From contig JANXYO010000128.1 in assembly GCA_025356015.1 (NCBI GenBank), positions 1 through 53,198 of the forward strand: a DNA stretch of 53,198 nt. Direction: 5' to 3'. The notes under the pieces are model-generated. The model saw only the letters and a program-made list of their open reading frames with translations. It was not told where the DNA came from and searched no databases. The DNA comes from Spirochaetaceae bacterium. GTDB taxonomy: Bacteria > Spirochaetota > Spirochaetia > Treponematales > Rectinemataceae. Below, in pieces: positions 47,750-53,198 of the stretch. Position 1 is the first letter of the stretch. The number at the start of each line of letters is the position of its first letter. A program made the position numbers and the translations under genes.

Positions 47750-50074
47750 TCAGAGCACCGACTCCTGGCTCTCGACCGCGGCATCGACCCGGCCGGTGCG
47801 CAGGGAGGCCAGCTTTGCACCGAGCTCATCGAAGGGCACGGCCCTCATGAACAGGAAGCCCTGGAAGGCCCAGCAGTCCCTGGTCCTGAAGTAGTTGTAG
47901 TGGTCCCGCGTGTCGATGCCCTCGACGACGACGCTTATCCTGAGGTTGTCGGCGAGGTTGAGGATGGCGTTAACCACCTTCCTGTTCTGCTCAGACCGCA
48001 GGGCGCGGACAAAGGAGATGTCGACCTTGAGGGCGTCGACAGGGAGACGGGCCAGATAGGCCAGCGACGAGTAGCCTGTCCCGAAGTCGTCGATCGTCAC
48101 CTTGATGCAGGGGAAACGGCGCTTTAGGGCGAGGATCTTGGATATCGCGTCCTCCGGGTGGGCCATGAGGGTCGTCTCGGTGAGCTCGAGATGCACGAGG
48201 CTCGAGTCCACTCCCACCCCGTCGATAGCGTCGCCGACGGTGTTGACGAAATCGGGCTGCTCGAACTGTCTCGTGGATATGTTGATGCTGAAGAAGAGCC
48301 CGGCGTAGCCCATGCGCTGGATGCGCTTGAGGTCGAGCAAGGCCCGCCTCAAGACCCAGGATCCGAGGGTGAGGATGACCCCGTTCTCCTCGGCGATCGG
48401 GATGAAGGTGCTGGAAGGCATGACCGGCGTTCCGTCGCGCAGCCACCTGATCAGGGCCTCGCAGCCCAGGATCTTCCCTGCAGGACTCACGATGGGCTGG
48501 TAGTGGAGCACGAACTCCCCGTTCACGATGCCGCTGCGCATCTCCTGCTCGATGAGCCAGCGTTCGGTCGACTTGGGCCGCAGGGACTCGTCATAGACGA
48601 TGAAGCGGTTACGCCCCGATTCCTGGGCAAAGTACATCGCGATATCGGCGCTCTTGGTCGCGGCGTCGACGGTCGAGCCATGGTCGGGGATCACGGCCAC
48701 CCCGATGCTCGCGCCGAGCTCGATGCGCTTCCTCGAGCCGAACTGGAGACCGACCTCGAGGGGCATGCGCACAGCGTTGAGGATGCGGCTCGCGACGAGG
48801 CTTGGATCCTGGATCTGCTTGAGCGAGCGCAGGAGGGCCACGAACTTGTCGCCCGCGAAGCGGTAGGCCGAGTCGCTCTCGCGCAGGCTGACCCGCAGGC
48901 GGCGCGCGATCTCGATGAGTATGCGGTCCCCGACCTCGTGCCCAAGGGTGTCGTTGATGTTCTTGAACTCGGTGAGGTCGACGAGGATGATCGCCCCGCG
49001 CCCCTCGGTCTCGGCCTGGATCGCGGCGAGGCTGGCCTTGAGGTCCTCGTTGAAGAGGTCCCGGTTGCCGAGGCCAGTAAGCTTGTCGTAAAAGGCGAGG
49101 TGGCGCAGCCGCCTGTCGAGCATCTTGCGCTGGGAGATATCGCGGACGATGCAGGTCAGGGTCCGGCCGCGAGCCTCCTTGGAGTTCCCAAAGGACATCT
49201 CCATGGGGGCGACCCCCCGGTTCTTCGTGACCCCCACGAGCTCGATGGTGCGGCGCAGGCCGAGCTTCTCCCTGTCCTTGTCGTCTATGTGAAAGTACTT
49301 GCGGAACTCGTCCTCGTGGTGGAGGAAGACCTCCTCGGGAAAGAGCCTGCCCATGTGCTGGCCAACGAGCTCCTCCTTCTCGAAACCGAAGACGAACTTG
49401 GCCCCGACGCTCACGAAGAGGATCGTGAAATCCTCGTCGATGCGGAAGATCGCCTCGTTCACCGTCTCGGCCAGGGCGAGGTAGTGCTCCTCGTTGAGCT
49501 TGAGCTGGTCGAAGCGTTCCTCGTCGAGGAAGCGGTCGCGGAAGATGGCCATGATCCGCTTGGTGTTGCCGTCGTAGAGGGCGGAGACGAGGCAGTTCTT
49601 GGTGACCACAGAGCCGCCGCGCTTTATCCCGTGGAAGACGACGACGTCGTCGGAACGGGCCGGCCTGTCGTCGGCATCGCCCTCGCGGAACTCCGAGAGC
49701 TTCTGCTGCAGGATGCCCCGCTCGCTGTCGTGGATGAGGTCGAGGATGGAGGAGCCGACGAGCTCGTCGTGGGGCATGCCGTAAATGGAGCAGAAAACGG
49801 GGCTCGCCTCGGTGATCTCGCCCTCGGCGCTGAGGAGGAGGACGGCGTCCTGGCAGTTCTCTAGGAGGATCTCAAGGCTGAGCTGGCCGTCGGCGTCGTC
49901 CCCCAGGTTGATCCGGTGGCCCTGGATTACCTGACTGATCACCTGGGAGAATATCGAGTCGGCGGCGAGAAGGGATTCGCCGCCCTCGGATTCCTGGCCG
50001 GTACCGAGCTCAGCCTTCTCGGCGCCAGAGGACATGGATCGAACGAGCTCGCCAATATTTGAGTTCCTGTCCAA
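47750..50074 (-). CDS. PAS-PAS-GGDEF-EAL protein with degenerate GGDEF site
   Basis: The 774-residue cytoplasmic protein has PAS domains near residues 55-165 (LENCQDAVLLLSAEGEITEA) and 190-310 (TVNEAIFRIDEDFTILFVSV), a GGDEF domain to about 490 (YDKLTGLGNRDLF) and an EAL domain to about 750. The GGDEF motif reads AGDKF, replacing the catalytic Glu by Lys, so cyclase activity is unlikely. The EAL site is complete: EALIRW, SINISTRQF, LELTETTL, IDDFGTGYSSL, LKVDISFV and VVEGID, so it should hydrolyse cyclic di-GMP. TTG at 50074 is preferred as start because GGAGG lies 5 bases upstream; ATG at 50110 is the alternative. Confidence 0.9.
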   Translation of the reverse strand: MDRNSNIGELVRSMSSGAEKAELGTGQESEGGESLLAADSIFSQVISQVIQGHRINLGDDADGQLSLEILLENCQDAVLLLSAEGEITEASPVFCSIYGMPHDELVGSSILDLIHDSERGILQQKLSEFREGDADDRPARSDDVVVFHGIKRGGSVVTKNCLVSALYDGNTKRIMAIFRDRFLDEERFDQLKLNEEHYLALAETVNEAIFRIDEDFTILFVSVGAKFVFGFEKEELVGQHMGRLFPEEVFLHHEDEFRKYFHIDDKDREKLGLRRTIELVGVTKNRGVAPMEMSFGNSKEARGRTLTCIVRDISQRKMLDRRLRHLAFYDKLTGLGNRDLFNEDLKASLAAIQAETEGRGAIILVDLTEFKNINDTLGHEVGDRILIEIARRLRVSLRESDSAYRFAGDKFVALLRSLKQIQDPSLVASRILNAVRMPLEVGLQFGSRKRIELGASIGVAVIPDHGSTVDAATKSADIAMYFAQESGRNRFIVYDESLRPKSTERWLIEQEMRSGIVNGEFVLHYQPIVSPAGKILGCEALIRWLRDGTPVMPSSTFIPIAEENGVILTLGSWVLRRALLDLKRIQRMGYAGLFFSINISTRQFEQPDFVNTVGDAIDGVGVDSSLVHLELTETTLMAHPEDAISKILALKRRFPCIKVTIDDFGTGYSSLAYLARLPVDALKVDISFVRALRSEQNRKVVNAILNLADNLRISVVVEGIDTRDHYNYFRTRDCWAFQGFLFMRAVPFDELGAKLASLRTGRVDAAVESQESVL

Positions 50075-50232
50075 GCAATCCTCCGGTGCCGGGAAAAAGC
50101 CCGCCCGCATCTCCCGGGCTGATATCCTCTATCATAACACTTGAAAAGCCCATATGCGAGGCAACGCGTCGAACCTTCGCGGCTATCGTCGGCGGCTTGG
50201 CCCCAAGCTCCAGGTCGACTACAATCCCTAGC

Positions 50233-51090
50233 ATGGATCTCAGCTTCTACAAGCTCCGCATCTGCGACGCTGACCTCATCCTCATCGACGACCTGGACGG
50301 GGGCGGGCGGGACAGGGACTGGGAGTCGGTAGCCCAGGTCCTCCTTCACCGCAGGAGGGGGGCGGGAGCCGAGCGTCTCGCCGTCATCTCGAGGGCGGAA
50401 ACAGAGCTATGGCTCAGGGTTTTCCGGCGTGATGGCGAGGGAGGCCCGATAGCCGACGCAGCCCTCTGCGCGACCCGATACCTCCTGGATTCTGGGCGCA
50501 CCGGGGCCGACTCGGTGCGGCTGCGGGTCTCGGCCCTTGGGCCCGGTGGGGCGGTCGAGGTCGATGTCCTAGACTCGGCCTCCCTCGGCATCGCCATGGG
50601 AGGAGCCAGGCCCTTGGGCGAGGCGGGGGATCAGCCCGGTGCGGCCCTGGGCGCGGCCGAGCTCGCCGCCCTCGCCACCTCGATAGAGGCCGAGGGATGC
50701 CGCTACCAGGTCCTCCCCTTCAGGGCTGGCCTGCCCGGGGCAGACGGAGTCGCCGTCTTCGCCGAGGGAGGCAGCGAGAAGGTGCGCGCCCGGATCGGAA
50801 GCGCCACACGGGGCAAGGCTCCGGAGGCGGTCGCGGTGAGGGTAATCTCCCGGGGCGAGCTCGCGGTCTCAGCCCAGAGGGCCGGGGCCTTCGACTGCTG
50901 CGGCGCTGCCGCCATGGCCCTTGCCTCAGCCGCGGCCGTCGGCTATTCGGAGCGCGAGGCCCTCGTGCGTTTTGGCGGGGACGGGCTGTGGGTCGAATGG
51001 ACCTCCCGGTCCTGGCTCTACGCGGCGGGCAGACCCGAGTACGTCTACCGCGGGGAGTTCCACCTCTCGACCGAGACTCAGGCCTCGTAG
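50233..51090 (+). CDS. Diaminopimelate-epimerase-like protein lacking one catalytic cysteine
   Basis: The 285-residue protein follows the DapF layout: MDLSFYKLRICDADLILIDD at the start, VAQVLLHRRRGAGAERLAVI, then RVFRRDGEGG and a second half with ISRGELAVSAQRAGAFDCCG. The usual first catalytic site CGNGxRC reads ADAALC here, so the key Cys is lost; the second, normally ACGTGA, is DCCGAA. Epimerase activity is doubtful. Treponeme peptidoglycan normally contains ornithine rather than diaminopimelate, which would remove selection for DapF activity. It diverges from the cyclic-di-GMP gene and converges on the GNAT gene with a 13-base overlap of ends. Confidence 0.75.
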   Translation: MDLSFYKLRICDADLILIDDLDGGGRDRDWESVAQVLLHRRRGAGAERLAVISRAETELWLRVFRRDGEGGPIADAALCATRYLLDSGRTGADSVRLRVSALGPGGAVEVDVLDSASLGIAMGGARPLGEAGDQPGAALGAAELAALATSIEAEGCRYQVLPFRAGLPGADGVAVFAEGGSEKVRARIGSATRGKAPEAVAVRVISRGELAVSAQRAGAFDCCGAAAMALASAAAVGYSEREALVRFGGDGLWVEWTSRSWLYAAGRPEYVYRGEFHLSTETQAS

Positions 51091-51953
51091 TAGTCGGCGC
51101 GGAACTCGTCGATGGACCTGAAGCCGAGGGCCCGGTAGAGCCCGATCGCCGCAAGGTTTTCGGGTTTCACGAACAGGACTGCCCTTCGACCCTCGGCTCC
51201 GATCAGGACAAGGAGGCTCTCCATCAGGGCCCGCCCGAGCCCCCTTCCCCTCCGGTCCGGCACCACGTAGACCCCACCTATCTGGTCCACAGCGAAGCCC
51301 CGGGCGTTGGTGCCTGCCTTGCCCACGAACCTTCCACCCTCGGTGGCATAGAGGATCAGCTGCTCCTCGATGCTCCGCTCGAGCGCGACCCGGCACGAGG
51401 CCGCGTCAAAGCGGTGGATGGGGGTCAGGACCTCCTCCCGCTCGTAGGCTTCCTGGAGGGGGTAGAGGGCTCCCGCATGCTGGATGGAGGCGCGCCCGAT
51501 GCTCAGAGCGGGGGGAATCGTGGCCGCGGCCGGCCGGGGTGCATAGGCCATGAGTTCGTACCTCACCTCGACCCTCGGGAGGTAGGCGCATCCGCGTTCG
51601 AAGGCCAGCACGTCCCTCGCCGGACCTATGGCCGACACCGCCGCCCAGGATCTGGCTGACAAGGCGGTGGCAAGCTCGGCCATCCCCTCTTCTGTCGCTC
51701 GGCCGCCCTCATTCCCCTGGGCCAGGAGGGGGAAGGCGAGGCGGCTTGGATGGCAGAGGATGGCTGCCGTGATGTCGGTCTCGGCCGTCCCCGATATCCA
51801 CACCCCGCCCCGGAAGCCCGAGGGCAGCCTGAGCTCGCCCTTGCGGACAAGCCGACCCGTGAAGCCGGCACAGCGTTCCTCCCTGAGCACGAGGAAGGCG
51901 GCCAGGTCGGCCAGGTCGGCCTGGCCGGCGCGTCGCCAGACCGCCTTGCTCAC
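51078..51953 (-). CDS. GNAT-family N-acetyltransferase
   Basis: The 291-residue protein has a C-terminal GNAT domain (about residues 150-290) whose acetyl-CoA loop is QIGGVYVVPDRRGRGLGRAL, followed by VLFVKPENLAAIGLYRALGF. The N-terminal half is weakly similar to the same fold and may be a second degenerate GNAT unit, as in two-domain members. It overlaps the GH3 gene by ATGA, so it is co-translated with it. A link to amino-sugar recycling is possible from this context but unproven. Confidence 0.88.
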   Translation of the reverse strand: MSKAVWRRAGQADLADLAAFLVLREERCAGFTGRLVRKGELRLPSGFRGGVWISGTAETDITAAILCHPSRLAFPLLAQGNEGGRATEEGMAELATALSARSWAAVSAIGPARDVLAFERGCAYLPRVEVRYELMAYAPRPAAATIPPALSIGRASIQHAGALYPLQEAYEREEVLTPIHRFDAASCRVALERSIEEQLILYATEGGRFVGKAGTNARGFAVDQIGGVYVVPDRRGRGLGRALMESLLVLIGAEGRRAVLFVKPENLAAIGLYRALGFRSIDEFRADYYEA

Positions 51954-53198
51954 TTGCCCAGCACGATGGGCAGTCTGCCCTGGGCCGTGGCGGCGCCGGA
52001 GAGGACGTCGATCCCCGCCTGGATGGACTCGCGGGAATAGCCGTAGACCGCGACGGCGGCCTCGGCCCAGGAGGCCCTCGAAAGGGGGGCCGGGCTCTGG
52101 ACCGAGAGGATGGCGACCCTCTTGCCCGCGGCGTGGGCCCGCTCGGCGAAATCCATCCCCGCAGCGTTGGCGACACAGACCAGGACTGATGAGGCCCCCG
52201 GGAGGAGGCGCTCGAACTCGTCGAGCTCGGCCGGGAGGGCGCCTGAGTCAGGATGCCAGGAAAAGCGGTACGAGGCCGCGCCGGGGTAGGCCGCCGTCCC
52301 GGCGGCCAGGAAGTCCTGGAAGGGACCCGCGAGCAGAAGCCTTCCCGAGGGACTGAAGGGCAGACGGGACTGGCCCAGGGCCGTCGCGCTCCTGAAGGCC
52401 ATGTCCCGGAAGAAGGGCGCGGCCTCGGGGTCGGGCACCCTGGAGGCGATGAGCCGGGGATCGGGGATGAGATGGTCCTTGCCGAGGGGCTTGAGGTAGC
52501 GCAACTTGGCGGTGATGACCCTGAGGGCTGCCTCGCGCGCCCTTGCCTTGAAGGCGGGGCGCTCCCGGTAAGCCGAGATGAGCCTCGTCCAGATCTGGTC
52601 ATCGAGCTCGGGGAGGCGGCTCATCATGACGATGTCGTTTCCCGCCTCGATGGCGCGCAGGCAGGCCTGGGATACGGCCGCGCCATCCCCCGCGGCCCCA
52701 GTCATGTAAAGGTCGTCGGTGACGGCGATGCCGGTGAAGCCTATGCGCTTGCGGAGGACCTCGGTCATGAAGAAGGGGGAGAGGGAGGCTGGGGAGCCGT
52801 CCCGCGTGATCAAAGGGAAGCTCAGGTGGCCGCTCATGATGGCCGGTATGCCCTCGGCGGCGAGCATGCGGTAGGGGACAAGCTCGCGGTCCCAGAGGGT
52901 CTTCTCGTCGACCATGAGGACAGGAAGGACGCCGTGGGAATCCTGCTCGGTATCCCCGTGTCCCGGGAAGTGCTTTGCCGTTGCGATGACGCCGGCCTCG
53001 GCCAGGCCACGGGCGAAGGCGGCGCCGAGGGCGGCCGCCTCCATGGGGTCGGAGGAGAATGCGCGGGGCCCGATGATCTGGCTCTTTGGCCTGGTGGCGA
53101 GGTCGACCGTCGGGGCGAAGTTCATGTTGACGCCAAGGGCCGCGAGCTCGGGGCCGATGAGGTAGGCGGAGCGGAAGGCATCATAGGGCCGGCCCGAG
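51950..53198 (-). CDS. Glycoside hydrolase family 3 enzyme, NagZ-like, 5' partial
   Basis: The frame is open to the right edge of the window, giving 415 visible residues without the N-terminus. KHFPGHGDTEQDSHGVLPVL is the GH3/NagZ signature, whose His and Asp dyad serves acid-base catalysis, and IAVTDDLYMTGA carries the nucleophile Asp. A C-terminal GH3_C-like domain (about the last 180 residues) is present, so it is longer than short NagZ enzymes of E. coli. Likely beta-N-acetylhexosaminidase acting on peptidoglycan fragments or chitin sugars. Signal peptide cannot be judged. It is co-translated with the GNAT gene. Confidence 0.92.
   Translation of the reverse strand, partial: SGRPYDAFRSAYLIGPELAALGVNMNFAPTVDLATRPKSQIIGPRAFSSDPMEAAALGAAFARGLAEAGVIATAKHFPGHGDTEQDSHGVLPVLMVDEKTLWDRELVPYRMLAAEGIPAIMSGHLSFPLITRDGSPASLSPFFMTEVLRKRIGFTGIAVTDDLYMTGAAGDGAAVSQACLRAIEAGNDIVMMSRLPELDDQIWTRLISAYRERPAFKARAREAALRVITAKLRYLKPLGKDHLIPDPRLIASRVPDPEAAPFFRDMAFRSATALGQSRLPFSPSGRLLLAGPFQDFLAAGTAAYPGAASYRFSWHPDSGALPAELDEFERLLPGASSVLVCVANAAGMDFAERAHAAGKRVAILSVQSPAPLSRASWAEAAVAVYGYSRESIQAGIDVLSGAATAQGRLPIVLGK

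Noticed and set aside
1-53198. tRNA, rRNA and CRISPR arrays
   Set aside because: No GTTCRANNC T-loop with matching acceptor arms, no conserved rRNA blocks and no regularly spaced repeats were seen by eye; a covariance-model scan would be decisive.

Overview
The window reads as chromosomal DNA of a high-GC, motile, fermentative spirochaete (Spirochaetota, Treponema-like). The evidence is the compact flgN-flgK-flgL-fliW-csrA flagellar block, a PUR-alpha-like (DUF3276/BpuR) nucleic-acid-binding protein, a large phosphohexomutase, a free-standing GTP cyclohydrolase II, a ferredoxin-linked branched-chain 2-oxoacid oxidoreductase joined to phosphotransbutyrylase and butyrate kinase, and many inner-membrane or periplasmic proteins without close named families. 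No rRNA, tRNA, CRISPR array, phage or intact insertion sequence was seen. The identification is inference from gene content.

Layout, left to right. 1-2.3 kb: the 3' end of a FlgD-Ig/beta-barrel surface protein and a DUF362-ferredoxin protein. 2.3-10.1 kb: a tandem-TetR regulator and an RND efflux operon (TolC-like, lipoprotein adaptor, RND pump, PG0541-type P-II-like protein), with palindromic operator candidates before the regulator and before the pump genes. 10.1-14.6 kb: class I fumarase, an MFS permease, a Nudix hydrolase, a peptidase-MA-like lipoprotein and a single-PAS protein. 14.6-23.9 kb, minus strand: a sugar ABC transporter (chvE-mmsA-mmsB) directly downstream of a signalling operon (anchored binding protein, YesM-type kinase, YesN-type regulator, binding-protein lipoprotein), so three sugar-binding-like proteins surround one two-component system.

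24-27.1 kb, minus strand: a BlaI repressor, a BlaR1-like membrane domain running into an M23-like and ankyrin-like tail, and a winged-helix-like/membrane protein. Three apparent lesions sit in this cluster: a lost start, a one-base frameshift and an in-frame TGA. An unusually AT-rich region of about 230 bp lies just upstream. 27.5-32.3 kb, minus strand: buk-ptb-fdx-vorB-beta-gamma, which should turn branched-chain 2-oxoacids into acids and ATP. 32.5-38.7 kb: a large unknown protein, a 30-residue AURKAIP1/COX24-like microprotein with its own promoter and terminator, ribA, a CheY-like regulator, a PQ-loop-like small membrane protein, a TPR/peptidase-MA-like protein and a P-loop-Asp23 fusion.

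38.8-43.15 kb: flagellar hook-junction genes plus the FliW-CsrA switch. 43.2-53.2 kb: a membrane-Nudix fusion, phosphohexomutase, DUF3276 protein, RNase HII, a PAS-GGDEF-EAL protein with a degenerate GGDEF site, a DapF-like protein lacking one catalytic cysteine, a GNAT acetyltransferase, and a GH3 glycosidase cut by the window end. Two copies of a dispersed inverted repeat built on CCGCAGAG lie at about 36.4 and 43.2 kb. The best leads for new biology are the BlaI/M56-M23-ankyrin locus, the three-binding-protein sugar sensor with its hairpin array, the regulated RND operon with its P-II-like member, and the acyl-phosphate fermentation operon.
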